Source: Clostridia bacterium (lineage in GTDB: Bacteria; Bacillota; Clostridia; Oscillospirales; Acutalibacteraceae). Taken from it: a stretch of 64,000 nt of DNA. The stretch spans positions 89,482-153,481 of the forward strand of contig JAKSQJ010000001.1 of NCBI GenBank assembly GCA_024404195.1, in the 5' to 3' direction. Below, piece after piece: positions 1 to 8,334 of this stretch; the stretch's first letter is position 1, and every line of letters begins with the position of its first letter. Made by a program: the position numbers and the translations under genes. The notes beneath the pieces are model-generated. The model was given only the letters and a program-made list of their open reading frames with translations. It did no database searches and was not told the origin of the DNA.

Positions 1-317
1 TTGAATTCATTAAGGGTATTAAGCAAATCTTTATTTGAAATATTGACATCTTTGCGACTTGTTATTTCTCCCGTAATATCAAGAGTGTCGGTCGTAATAC
101 CTAATTTAACGGTCGCCGTGTAGGTTTTTTCGCCGTCTAAAAGATGCGAGGATAAAGCGGTGGCTTTGCCTAAAAATATAGGTAATACACCGGTAGCCAT
201 AGGGTCAAGAGTGCCTGTATGACCGACCCTTTTTTCGTGCGCTAATCTTTTGATTTTTGAAACAGCGCCGAAAGAGGTTATTCCCTCGGGTTTATTTAGA
301 AGAAGAAATCCCTGCAT
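1..317 (-). CDS. truB: tRNA pseudouridine(55) synthase TruB, C-terminus cut by window edge
   Basis: TruB converts U55 of the tRNA T-loop to pseudouridine. Only about 105 N-terminal residues are inside the window; the gene runs off the left edge. The peptide opens [16 protein letters not shown] and contains [15 protein letters not shown], the TruB active-site motif with its catalytic Asp. The ATG at 317 has GGAGG six bases upstream and lies 26 bases inside the end of nrnA, so translation is probably coupled. This is the last visible gene of the rimP-nusA-infB operon, where truB is normally found. Confidence 0.95.
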   Translation of the reverse strand, partial: MQGFLLLNKPEGITSFGAVSKIKRLAHEKRVGHTGTLDPMATGVLPIFLGKATALSSHLLDGEKTYTATVKLGITTDTLDITGEITSRKDVNISNKDLLNTLNEF

Positions 318-1296
318 CAATTTCCTCCATTTTTTTCTTCACAACGGCAATTATGCGGGCTTTAACCTCGTCAAGAGTTCCCTTAACGGTAGCACCCGCA
401 GCGGCAGTATGACCGCCTCCGCCTAATTCTTTGCAGATTTCGGAAGCATCAAGCGGGGGATAAGTGCGAAGAGAAACCTTAAATGTATCACTATCGGTTT
501 GTTTGATGGAAATTCCGCAAATAACGCCCTCAACACTTCTTGAAATAACCGCAATGCTTTCAAGTTCCGAGCCGCTGCAACCGGTTTTTATCTGCATATC
601 CTCGGTAACCGAAAGCAAAATACAACGGTTGTCAAAGTGGTATTCGGCGGTATCAAGCACCATTCTTTCAAGTTCCAAAAGCCGACGGGATTTTGTATCA
701 AACATTATTTTGTTGATTTCAGCAGGCATAATATCAAACTCAAAAAGTTTTGAGGCGATAATATGAGTTTTTGCCGTAACATTTGAATATTTAAAGCATC
801 CCGTATCGGTTGCAATACCGGTATACATAGCGTTAGCGGCATTTGTATTGATATTAACATCCATTTCTTCAAGAAGCTCATAGATAATTTCGCAGGTTGC
901 CGAAGCTTTTGCATCAAGATATAAATTTTTTGCGAATTTTTGGTTGGAAATATGATGGTCAATGCATAGGTCAACTATGTCGCCGAATTGTTCTTCCAAA
1001 TCACCTAAAAGGGATTTAGAAGCAACATCAACGGCAACAACAGTAGCATTTTCCATAGGGACATCATCGGTTTCGTGAACAAAATAACCGTATTTACCGG
1101 GAATAACATCGGCGCAAATTACGGCGGCGATTTTTCCGATTTCCTTTAAGCCGTAAAACAAAGCGTAACCTGCCCCTAAAGTATCACCGTCGGGAGAACA
1201 ATGGGTAAGTATAATATAGTTATCGTGCTTTTTAAGAAATTTTGCGGTTTCACGAAGTTTTAATTCTTTACAAGAATTCATAATTTCATTTTCCAT
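292..1296 (-). CDS. nrnA: DHH/DHHA1 phosphoesterase, NrnA-like oligoribonuclease/pAp phosphatase
   Basis: NrnA enzymes degrade nanoRNAs and dephosphorylate 3'-phosphoadenosine 5'-phosphate in the cytoplasm. The 334-residue protein has DHH motif [10 protein letters not shown] at residues 32-41, the name-giving IDHH near residue 115, and the C-terminal DHHA1 substrate loop [11 protein letters not shown] near residue 298. Length and domain order match the family. The ATG at 1296 has AAGGA about eight bases upstream and follows the rbfA stop by a few bases. Its place between rbfA and truB is typical for Firmicutes. RecJ-type nucleases share the motifs but are much longer. Confidence 0.93.
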   Translation of the reverse strand: MENEIMNSCKELKLRETAKFLKKHDNYIILTHCSPDGDTLGAGYALFYGLKEIGKIAAVICADVIPGKYGYFVHETDDVPMENATVVAVDVASKSLLGDLEEQFGDIVDLCIDHHISNQKFAKNLYLDAKASATCEIIYELLEEMDVNINTNAANAMYTGIATDTGCFKYSNVTAKTHIIASKLFEFDIMPAEINKIMFDTKSRRLLELERMVLDTAEYHFDNRCILLSVTEDMQIKTGCSGSELESIAVISRSVEGVICGISIKQTDSDTFKVSLRTYPPLDASEICKELGGGGHTAAAGATVKGTLDEVKARIIAVVKKKMEEIDAGISSSK

Positions 1297-1299
1297 AAT

Positions 1300-1653
1300 T
1301 TAATCCTTATGTGTATCAAAAGAGTTAATGATTTTTGATATTTTAGCACTTGTTTCAATGGAATTATCGGCGACAAAGCGAAGCTCGGGGACCTTACGGA
1401 GTTTAAGCCGTGCGCCTAATTCTCTTCTTAAATAACCTGATGCGCTTTTGTTAAGGGCTTTAACCGACTCTGCGGTTTTTTCGCTGCCCTCAATAGCGCT
1501 GACATAAACGGTGGCATAGGACATATCGCCCGAAACATCAAGCTTTACAATACTAAGCAACTTGCTTATTCTTTCGTCCTTTATTTCACGGAAAAGTTCA
1601 GATAAGCAAAGGCGAATATCCGATGACACACGGTTGATTTTATATCCTGCCAT
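1300..1653 (-). CDS. rbfA: 30S ribosome-binding factor A
   Basis: RbfA is a cold-shock-associated assembly factor that binds the 30S subunit during 16S rRNA 5'-end maturation. The 117-residue protein has the expected length, the N-terminal RVSSDIRLCLSELF helix, and the KH-like VSGDMSYATVYVSA segment ending in LRKVPELRFVADNS. Its ATG at 1653 overlaps the infB stop as TAATG, with GGAGG 13 bases upstream, so it depends on infB translation. It sits in its classic place directly after infB. Confidence 0.95.
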   Translation of the reverse strand: MAGYKINRVSSDIRLCLSELFREIKDERISKLLSIVKLDVSGDMSYATVYVSAIEGSEKTAESVKALNKSASGYLRRELGARLKLRKVPELRFVADNSIETSAKISKIINSFDTHKD

Positions 1654-2606
1654 TATTCAGTATATTCCTCCATAATAAAGGCCTCAAATATATCGCCGTC
1701 CTTAATATCGGCAAACTTTTCAAGACCGATACCGCATTCATAACCTTGTGCTACTTCCTTAACATCGTCTTTGAAACGGCGAAGTGAAGCAATTTCGTCC
1801 TCTGCAATAACAATACCGTCACGAACAAGACGGATTTTGCATGAACGGGTAACTTTACCGTCGGTAACATAGCAACCTGCAATAGTTCCGACATTTGAAA
1901 TCTTGTAGGTATTGCGAACTTCAACAGTTCCCAAAATGCTTTCACGGAATTTCGGAGCAAGCATACCCTTCATAGCCGATTCAATTTCTTCAATGGCATC
2001 GTAAATTACTCTGTATGTGCGAATGTCAACACCGTCTCGCTCGGCGGCTTCCTTTGCTACCGTGTCGGGGCGGACATTAAATCCGACGATAATAGCGCCG
2101 GAGGTTTGAGCAAGCATAACATCCGATTCGTTAATGGCTCCGACACCGCCGTGGATAACGGAAACCTTAACTTCCTCGTTTGAAAGCTTCTCTAAACTTT
2201 CTCTTACTGCCTCAACGCTACCCTGAACATCGGCTTTAACGATAATATTAAGATTTTTAAGGTCGCCCTCTGAAAGCTGGGTGAACAAATTATCAAGAGT
2301 AACCTTTTGAAGAGCATTAAACTCGTCATTTTTAATCTTGGCTTTTCTTTGTTCAACAAGTTCTCTTGCCAAGCGCTCATCGGAAACGGCATCAAAGCCG
2401 TCACCTGCGGCAGGAGTTTCGGCAAGACCCGTAATCTCAACCGGAACGGAAGGACCGGCTTCCTTAACGGGTTTACCGTTTTCATCGGTCATAACGCGGA
2501 CTCTGCCGACAGAAGTTCCGGCAACGATAATATCGCCCGATTTAAGAGTTCCGTTTTGAACGAGAAGGGAGGCAACGGGACCTTTACCCTTATCAAGACG
2601 GGCTTA
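1653..2606 (-). CDS. infB: Translation initiation factor IF-2, C-terminal part after a frameshift
   Basis: This frame encodes the C-terminal half of IF-2: domain II, then the region that binds initiator fMet-tRNA. Recognisable pieces are [20 protein letters not shown], just after the junction, and [20 protein letters not shown] further on. It has no start codon of its own at the proper place; the first ATG (2492) would begin in the middle of domain II. It is the out-of-frame continuation of the upstream infB segment. The protein ends at EEYTE, the TAA overlapping the rbfA start. In a functional gene it would be fused to the 2606-4162 part. Confidence 0.88.
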
Positions 2607-4162
2607 CGGTCGGGGTTTGCTTTAAGTTCAAGCATTTCCGATACAAGAAGTATGTTTTCAAGAAGATTATCAATGCCGTCATGAGTTTTAGCCGAAACGG
2701 GAACACAGATAATATCTCCGCCCCATTCTTCGGGAACAAGGGAGTGCTCTGTTAATTGTTGCTTAATTCTATCTGGGTTTGCTTCGGGTTTATCCATCTT
2801 GTTGATAGCAACGATAATCTGAACTTCTGCGGCTTTTGCATGGTTTATAGCTTCAATGGTTTGAGGCATAATACCGTCATCTGCGGCAACAACCAAAACG
2901 GCAATATCGGTAGCCATGGCACCGCGCTGACGCATAGAAGTAAATGCGGCGTGTCCCGGAGTATCAAGGAATGTAATATTTTGACCCTTGCAGTTTACTC
3001 TGTAAGCGCCGATATGCTGAGTAATACCGCCTGCTTCGGTGTCGGTAACTGCGGTGTTGCGGATAGCATCAAGAAGTGAGGTCTTACCGTGGTCAACGTG
3101 ACCCATAACAACGACAACGGGACTGCGCGGCTTTAAGTCGTCCTCGTTATCTTCGGCAACATCCATAATTTGTTCTTCTATGGTAACAACAACCTGCTTT
3201 TGAATTTTTGCGCCCATTTCGGTAACAACGATTTCGGCAGTGTCGTAGTCAATTACTTGATTTATGGTAGCAACCATACCAAGTCCCATAAGGACCTTAA
3301 TTACCTCTGCGGCGGTCTTTTTAAGAGCGGCGGCAAGCTCGCCGACGGTTATTTCTTCGCCAACGGTAACGGTAATAGGTGTCTTTTTAATTCTCTCAAG
3401 CTGTAAACGGCGGAGCTTATCGGCTTCGGTTTCTCTCTTAACGCCTTGCGGACGGCGGTAATCTTGAGATTTTTGCTTTATTTTTTGCTTCCTTTGGAAG
3501 TTATCGCGCATAGTATTTGCGGGAGCAATTGACTCGTATTTTTCGTTATACTTATCAATATTTACATTAGAAGTCCTGGTATCAACATGACGAAGTTGAG
3601 CAGGACCGCGGTTCGGAGCAACGCTTTCTTTCTTTTCCTTTTTCGGAGGAGCAACCAAAGGACCGTCGTATGGTTTTTCTTCCTTCTTTGTTGCGGGTTT
3701 TTTGGCATCAACTCGCTCTTGAGTTGCCGTCTTTTTGGGTTTTGCCGGCTTTTCTTCCTTTTTGTCGGGAGTTTTTTCGGCGGCTTTTGTTTCGGTTTTC
3801 TTTGTTGTTTTCTTTTCTGCCTTTGCTTCGGCTTTTTTACTTACTTCGGCGGCTTCGGCGGCGGCAGCGGCTTTTAGTTGTTCAAGAATAGCCATCTGAT
3901 TTGCAAGCATTTTATCTTTTTTGTCCTGCTCAATCTTTTTGGCTTCTTCTCTTGCTTTTTCGCCGGTTGCAAAGTATGCCTTAAAGCTTTTAACGCTATG
4001 CTTTTTTGTAAGACCGTCAAAAACAAGACCGATTTCCTTTTCGTTTAGCGAAGCACCGGATTTTTTCTCTTCTCCGATAATCTCCTTAATTTCGGCGCAA
4101 AGCTCTTTTGAAGTAATACCAAAATCTTTGGCCATCTCACTTATCTTATATTTATTCGTCAT
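2489..4162 (-). CDS. infB: Translation initiation factor IF-2, N-terminal and G-domain part before a frameshift
   Basis: IF-2 is the GTPase that places initiator tRNA on the 30S subunit. This frame has the IF2_N helix (residues 1-50), a long Lys/Ala/Glu linker, and the G domain with GHVDHGKTS (G1), DTPGHAAF (G3), NKMD (G4) and VSAKTHDG (G5). Homology stops at ELKANPDRK near position 2606; the residues that follow are out-of-frame translation up to a stop at 2489. The ATG at 4162 is preferred over one six bases upstream because GGAGG lies eight bases before it. It overlaps the ylxQ stop. An essential single-copy gene broken this way suggests an assembly error or a very recent mutation. Confidence 0.9.
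   Translation of the reverse strand: MTNKYKISEMAKDFGITSKELCAEIKEIIGEEKKSGASLNEKEIGLVFDGLTKKHSVKSFKAYFATGEKAREEAKKIEQDKKDKMLANQMAILEQLKAAAAAEAAEVSKKAEAKAEKKTTKKTETKAAEKTPDKKEEKPAKPKKTATQERVDAKKPATKKEEKPYDGPLVAPPKKEKKESVAPNRGPAQLRHVDTRTSNVNIDKYNEKYESIAPANTMRDNFQRKQKIKQKSQDYRRPQGVKRETEADKLRRLQLERIKKTPITVTVGEEITVGELAAALKKTAAEVIKVLMGLGMVATINQVIDYDTAEIVVTEMGAKIQKQVVVTIEEQIMDVAEDNEDDLKPRSPVVVVMGHVDHGKTSLLDAIRNTAVTDTEAGGITQHIGAYRVNCKGQNITFLDTPGHAAFTSMRQRGAMATDIAVLVVAADDGIMPQTIEAINHAKAAEVQIIVAINKMDKPEANPDRIKQQLTEHSLVPEEWGGDIICVPVSAKTHDGIDNLLENILLVSEMLELKANPDRKPVLIRVKVPLPPFSFKTELLNRAILSLPELLSAESAL
2602..2606 (-). other. Junction of an out-of-frame deletion inside infB
   Basis: On the minus strand the reading CCC-GAC-CGT-AAG gives [11 protein letters not shown]-2 proteins normally continue with about seven residues of the type AxGTVIE before the lysine-rich ARLDKGKG stretch. 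Here GCCCGTCTTGATAAG (ARLDK) follows at once and in a different frame. Roughly 19-22 bases appear to be missing, which explains both the frameshift and the missing residues. The exact size cannot be read from this sequence alone. Confidence 0.8.
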
Positions 4163-4473
4163 TAGCATTTCCTCCCGTATTCCTCTGATATAGCAGAGGC
4201 AAATGAATTGTCGTTGACAGAAATAATTCCGCAGTTTCTGCCGACGGCAGCAGATAGTTTGGTTTGATTTGTTTCGGCAAGTTCTAAAACCTGCACACCG
4301 TATTTTTCGGATATAAACTTAATTTCTTTTTTACTTTTTTCCGAAATATCCGAACTGACTATAATAATCTTTGATTTTTTGCCCTTAATTGCATCACTTG
4401 AAGAAGCAAAACCAAAGGATAATTTTTGCGCTTTTGAGGCAAAACCTAAAAGGGTAAGAATTTTATTCTCCAA
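4162..4473 (-). CDS. ylxQ: YlxQ, ribosomal L7Ae-family RNA-binding protein
   Basis: YlxQ is a small L7Ae/L30e-like protein presumed to bind kink-turn RNA. The 103 residues show the family pattern: [14 protein letters not shown], an IIIVSSDIS strand, then helix and [12 protein letters not shown]. The start is TTG at 4473, inside the last codons of rnpM, with AAGGAG ten bases upstream. The stop TAA shares its last base with the infB ATG. Its place between rnpM and infB is conserved in Firmicutes and is the strongest support for the name. Confidence 0.88.
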   Translation of the reverse strand: MENKILTLLGFASKAQKLSFGFASSSDAIKGKKSKIIIVSSDISEKSKKEIKFISEKYGVQVLELAETNQTKLSAAVGRNCGIISVNDNSFASAISEEYGRKC

Positions 4474-4735
4474 AATTCAAAAACTCCTTTTCCAAGTCCT
4501 CATAAACCGTTTCGCTTACCGTTATGCCGAAGGTATGATTTAATGCCTTTTGCTTTTTAATTTTTTTAAGACATTCAATATTTTTGCAAACATAAGCGCC
4601 ACGGCCGTTTTTCTTTCCCGTAAGGTCAAGAGAAATATCCCCCTCGGGGCTTTTTACAACCCTTATAAGCTCTTGCTTCGGTTTCATATCTCTGCAACCG
4701 ATACACATTCGCATAGGCACTTTTTTATTTCCCAA
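4463..4735 (-). CDS. rnpM: YlxR/RnpM, DUF448 RNA-binding protein
   Basis: YlxR (RnpM) is a small cytoplasmic protein reported to bind the RNase P RNA and modulate its activity. The 90-residue protein has the family signature RMCIGCRDMKPKQELIRVV at the N-terminus and GRGAYVC with a following cysteine (IECLKK), matching the DUF448 fold. The start is a TTG at 4735, nine bases after AAAGGA; the next in-frame ATG would remove the conserved N-terminal strand. It follows nusA and precedes ylxQ, the normal order. Confidence 0.92.
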   Translation of the reverse strand: MGNKKVPMRMCIGCRDMKPKQELIRVVKSPEGDISLDLTGKKNGRGAYVCKNIECLKKIKKQKALNHTFGITVSETVYEDLEKEFLNFGE

Positions 4736-4765
4736 GGAGCAACATCCTTTCTTTTAAGTTTACGG

Positions 4766-5851
4766 TTATTCGCCGAAGAATCCGCTTTCCGGATGAATAT
4801 CTATCTTCCAACCGGTGAGCTTTGCGGCAAGGCGAACATTCTGACCCTTGTTACCGATAGCAAGAGAAAGCTGAGATTCGGGAACTCTTGCTTTGCAAAC
4901 CTTCGGGTCTTCGCTTTCAATCTCAACGCTTACAACTTTTGCAGGGGATAGAGCTTCGCTTACAAAAACAACGGGGTCTTCGCTGTATTTAACAATATCA
5001 ATTTTTTCGCCGGATAATTCCTCAACGATTTTGTTGACACGGGCGCCCTTTTGACCGATGCAGGCACCAACGGCATCAATTTCTTCGTTTTCCGACCAAA
5101 CAGCCATTTTTGTTCTTGAACCTGCCTGACGGGAAATTGATTTTATTTCAATAGTTCCTTCAAAGATTTCGGGAACTTCGGTTTCAAACAAACGCTTAAC
5201 AAGACCCGGATGAGTTCTTGAAAGCATAATACGGGGACCTTTATCGGTTTCCTTAACATCAACAACATAAACCTTAATATGGTCGCCCTCTTGAAGATTT
5301 TCTTCCGGAACCTGCTCAAGCTTCGGCAAAACGGCTTCGCTGTGACCTATTGTCAAAATAGCGTTACCGGTTTTGGGGTCAATTCTTTCAACCTTTGCGG
5401 TAACGATTTCCTTTGTCTTGCTTTGGAATTCTTGAAGAACCTGACCTCTTTCTGCCTCACGAACGCCCTGACGGAAGTTGTTCTTTGAGTTTTGAGCAAC
5501 AATTCTTCCGAATTTCTTCGGGTCAAGGCGGATATCAATAAATCCGTCATCAATGGCTTTCGGGTCAATTTCGGCGGCATCGTCCTTTGAAATCTGAGTA
5601 AACGGATTTTCAACGGTATCAACAATTTCTTTTCTTGCAACAACCGTGAAAATTTCCTTTTCCCAGTCAATAACGCAGGTCACAATATCGTTTCCGCCGT
5701 AATCTTTTCTTGCGGCAACGGTAATTGCTTCGGAAATTTTATCAATAATGTATTCTTTCGGAATACCTTTTTCAGCTTCCATTTCCTTAAGGGCTTCAAA
5801 AAACTCCTTCATTTCTTTCTTTTCTTTTGCGGTTAGTTTAAGCTTAGCCAT
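4766..5851 (-). CDS. nusA: Transcription termination/antitermination factor NusA
   Basis: NusA binds RNA polymerase and nascent RNA and controls pausing, termination and antitermination. The 361-residue protein has the RNAP-binding N-domain (residues 1-125), an S1 domain around GDHIKVYVVDV, and two KH domains including IGQKGARVNKIV and AIGNKGQNVRLAAKL. It ends after KH2, as in Gram-positive NusA, without the acidic repeats of enterobacteria. The ATG at 5851 is chosen because GGAGG lies 11 bases upstream; an upstream TTG overlaps that Shine-Dalgarno. It follows rimP closely. Confidence 0.97.
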   Translation of the reverse strand: MAKLKLTAKEKKEMKEFFEALKEMEAEKGIPKEYIIDKISEAITVAARKDYGGNDIVTCVIDWEKEIFTVVARKEIVDTVENPFTQISKDDAAEIDPKAIDDGFIDIRLDPKKFGRIVAQNSKNNFRQGVREAERGQVLQEFQSKTKEIVTAKVERIDPKTGNAILTIGHSEAVLPKLEQVPEENLQEGDHIKVYVVDVKETDKGPRIMLSRTHPGLVKRLFETEVPEIFEGTIEIKSISRQAGSRTKMAVWSENEEIDAVGACIGQKGARVNKIVEELSGEKIDIVKYSEDPVVFVSEALSPAKVVSVEIESEDPKVCKARVPESQLSLAIGNKGQNVRLAAKLTGWKIDIHPESGFFGE

Positions 5852-5872
5852 TTTTTCTTTTTCCTCCAAATA

Positions 5873-6328
5873 TTAAAAATCTTCATTAAGTATTGCTTTT
5901 GAAATATCGGCGGCGGTAAACTTTACAGTTCGGCCGTCATCCAACAAAACGGTAGGCCCGTCATCATAGTCAATAAGTTTTCCCGAAATTTGTTTTTGCC
6001 CTTCAAATGCCTTATAGAGCTTAACGGTTATCGGTTTAGTAAGCATTGCCTTAAAATGCTTCTCCCTCGTTAGCTCACGGTTAAGACCGGGGGAGGACAC
6101 CTCAAGATAATACGAAACATCAATTGGGTCGGCCTCGTCAATTATCGGGTCTATCGCATGGGAAACATTTGTGCAATCGTTAATATCAACGCCGCCCGGC
6201 TTATCAATGAAAACCCGAAGATAATGAGAAACACCCTCTTTGACAAATCGGACATCCCAAAGCTCAACACCCTGAGCATTGACGGTTTCTTCAATAAGCT
6301 CAAAAACCTTGTCGGCTATCTTTGCCAA
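5873..6328 (-). CDS. rimP: Ribosome maturation factor RimP
   Basis: RimP assists 30S subunit maturation. The 151-residue protein has the two-domain layout: an N-terminal alpha/beta domain with VRFVKEGVSHYLRVFIDK and the conserved YYLEVSSPGLNRELT loop, then an SH3-like C-domain with VKLYKAF and LDDGRTVKF. The start is TTG at 6328 with AGGTG eight bases upstream; no in-frame ATG fits the conserved N-terminus. It is the first gene of the operon. A good promoter and a terminator-like hairpin lie between it and the gene upstream. Confidence 0.95.
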   Translation of the reverse strand: MAKIADKVFELIEETVNAQGVELWDVRFVKEGVSHYLRVFIDKPGGVDINDCTNVSHAIDPIIDEADPIDVSYYLEVSSPGLNRELTREKHFKAMLTKPITVKLYKAFEGQKQISGKLIDYDDGPTVLLDDGRTVKFTAADISKAILNEDF

Positions 6329-6362
6329 TATGACACACCTGCACTTTCAAATTTTCAATAAT

Positions 6363-6390
6363 AAAAGTGAGCGGGTTTTAACCCACTCAC
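6363..6390 (-). terminator. Terminator-like hairpin after the pseudokinase, also in the rimP leader
   Basis: Eleven-base arms (GTGAGTGGGTT and AACCCGCTCAC, one G-U pair) separated by two bases are followed on the minus strand by TTTTATTATT. It ends transcripts of the pseudokinase gene. Because it lies about 20 bases downstream of the predicted rimP start point, rimP-operon transcripts must read through it as well. Confidence 0.7.
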
Positions 6391-6415
6391 CTTTCATACA
6401 AAATCCTACGATATT

Positions 6416-6443
6416 ATTATAGCACAAAAAAATAATAAATCAA
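6416..6443 (-). promoter_or_regulatory. Sigma-A promoter for rimP operon
   Basis: Minus strand: -35 TTGATT (6443-6438), 16-base spacer ending in TGTGC, which adds an extended -10 TG, and a perfect -10 TATAAT (6421-6416). Transcription would start near 6409, about 80 bases before the TTG of rimP. It overlaps the downstream flank of the pseudokinase gene. Confidence 0.75.
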
Positions 6444-6473
6444 GTATTTTTTATAAATATTTATATATAAATA

Positions 6474-8204
6474 TTATTCATAGTTAAAATCGGTAGCTTC
6501 TTGCGTTTCGGCAGGCGGAACATAGGAGTTAACATAAATTGTAACACTGTCGTCGGAAGTTAATTCTTCGCCAGGCTTAGGGTCTTGTTTCAGAACAACA
6601 TCGGGCTTTGAATCGGGGTCTTCTTTTTCAAGAACTTCTATGTTATTGTAAAGAAAACCCTGCTTTAATAGGTCAATAAGCGCCTTGTCTCTTGTCTGAC
6701 CTACAACATTCGCCATTCTGAACGATTTAGGGCCTAAACTGATAACAATATTTATCTGGCTGTCTCTCGTAAGCTGTTTTCCCGCCTCAACCGACTGTGA
6801 GCAGATAGCACCTCTCGGGACGGTGTTAGAAAATGTTTTGCCGGAAATGGAAATCTTGAAATAATCGCAATCCGGAAGCTTTTTCAGTTCCGAATAATAC
6901 TTACCTGCTAAATCGGGAACAGGATATGTTTTTTCGTCGGGATAAATCGGCTTACTGTCTTCATCGGACTCTTGCGAGGTGGTAGTTTCGGAAGAAACGG
7001 TTTTCTCTTTTTTGTCGTTCTTGTTTTTGAATAGTTTTGAGCCGAAAACACCGAAAACCAAAGCAACAACCAAAATAACGGTGCAAAGTGCCGAAATAAC
7101 GGCATATTTTACCGAAGAATTGCCTTTTTTGGAATTCTTTTTGTTTGAAGATTGACCGCCCGTTTTTGCGATAACTGCACTTTGAGAATCTTCCTGCTCG
7201 GCGGCTTTGCGGCGTTTTGCGTCTGCCTTTTGGATGTTTTCGGGGGTTTCGCCGTAAACAATTTCATCTCTGAACTGTTCAACCGACTTTGTTCTGTCAC
7301 CGATTTTGACCTGCAAACCGTTAGCAAGTGCCACTAAAACCTGCCTCGGCAAATCGGCGGCAATGCTTGAAGAGATAGACATTTTATCATTGTTTAATCT
7401 TTCGTTTGCGGCAGGCGGAAGCGAGCCCATTATCACACGGAATAGGGTAGAAGCAAGGCCGTAAACATCGGTAAAAGTTCCGATGTTGCCCTTTTCGGTT
7501 GAATATTGCTCAATAGCGGCGCAACCCGGATAAATGGCAGTTGCAAAATTTTCGGAAGCAAATCGTGTTTTGATTATGGAAATATTCGTAAGACGGAGTT
7601 TGCCGTCTCTACCGACAGAAATACTCTCGGGAGAAATGCCTCCGTGAATAATACCGTTTTCATTAAGAGTTGCAACGGTGTCAAAAAGGGGAAGGAATAA
7701 AGGCCTTGCCTGTTCCCATTTAAGAACTCCGCCGTTTCTTTCAAGGAAATTTGAAAGGGTTATGCCGGTATTATGCGACATAACGGTATATGCCGTTCCG
7801 TTTTCTTCAAAAATACTTGTAGTATTAAAAACGGAAATATTTTCAAGTCGGGCAATTTTGCGGTTTAACTCAATAAATTCAAGCAAACCTTCATTAAAAT
7901 AGTAGTTGTTTTCCTTTGTTTTTGCCGCAACCGTTTTATCGGGATATCTTACCGACATATTCAAGGGGAAATACTCTTTAATATCAACGGTGATATTCTT
8001 TTCGCTGTCAAATGCAATATAAGTTATGCTTTCGCTTGATTGGTCAATAACCGTTCCGATAATGTATCTGTTATTGAGCAAAAACTTAACATTCAAAGCT
8101 TCAACAGGGTTTTTAGAAAGGTTGTCATAACCGCAAATATCGCAGTATCTGTCACCCGTTGCTTCGCCCATACAACCGGGGCAAAACCTATTTACATCAA
8201 TCAT
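6474..8204 (-). CDS. Membrane-anchored zinc-ribbon/PASTA protein kinase homologue, probable pseudokinase
   Basis: A 576-residue protein with four parts. There is an N-terminal zinc ribbon (CPGC at 8-11, CDIC at 21-24), then a Ser/Thr-kinase-like domain (about 40-300), one membrane helix near 366-388, and two extracellular PASTA repeats (about 425-565). PASTA kinases sense peptidoglycan fragments. The beta-3 lysine is present in the IKEYFP motif, but the catalytic loop reads HGGISPESI near residue 188, without the HRD aspartate. The DFG metal-binding aspartate is also absent: GKLRLTNIS stands there. It is therefore likely catalytically dead and may act as a scaffold or sensor. The ATG at 8204 follows GGGAGG by six bases. 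No adjacent PP2C phosphatase was seen. Confidence 0.85.
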   Translation of the reverse strand: MIDVNRFCPGCMGEATGDRYCDICGYDNLSKNPVEALNVKFLLNNRYIIGTVIDQSSESITYIAFDSEKNITVDIKEYFPLNMSVRYPDKTVAAKTKENNYYFNEGLLEFIELNRKIARLENISVFNTTSIFEENGTAYTVMSHNTGITLSNFLERNGGVLKWEQARPLFLPLFDTVATLNENGIIHGGISPESISVGRDGKLRLTNISIIKTRFASENFATAIYPGCAAIEQYSTEKGNIGTFTDVYGLASTLFRVIMGSLPPAANERLNNDKMSISSSIAADLPRQVLVALANGLQVKIGDRTKSVEQFRDEIVYGETPENIQKADAKRRKAAEQEDSQSAVIAKTGGQSSNKKNSKKGNSSVKYAVISALCTVILVVALVFGVFGSKLFKNKNDKKEKTVSSETTTSQESDEDSKPIYPDEKTYPVPDLAGKYYSELKKLPDCDYFKISISGKTFSNTVPRGAICSQSVEAGKQLTRDSQINIVISLGPKSFRMANVVGQTRDKALIDLLKQGFLYNNIEVLEKEDPDSKPDVVLKQDPKPGEELTSDDSVTIYVNSYVPPAETQEATDFNYE

Positions 8205-8237
8205 AATATCCTCCCAAAAGAGCATTTATTCAAAGCC

Positions 8238-8266
8238 ATTTTACCATAAATTGCCCCAAATAGCAA
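8238..8266 (-). promoter_or_regulatory. Promoter for the PASTA pseudokinase gene
   Basis: Minus strand: -35 TTGCTA (8266-8261), 17-base spacer, -10 TAAAAT (8243-8238). The start point would be about 25-30 bases before the chosen ATG at 8204, consistent with that start. Confidence 0.55.
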
Positions 8267-8292
8267 CATTTTAATCATTACAAAAGGGTAAC

Positions 8293-8319
8293 AAAAAAGC
8301 CCCTCGTCAAAAGGGGCTT
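8293..8319 (-). terminator. Rho-independent terminator of glmM
   Basis: Stem AAGCCCC/GGGGCTT with a nine-base loop, followed on the minus strand by a run of six T. It lies 16 bases after the stop codon of the glmM-type gene. Confidence 0.88.
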
Positions 8320-8334
8320 AAAAAACTTGTTGTT

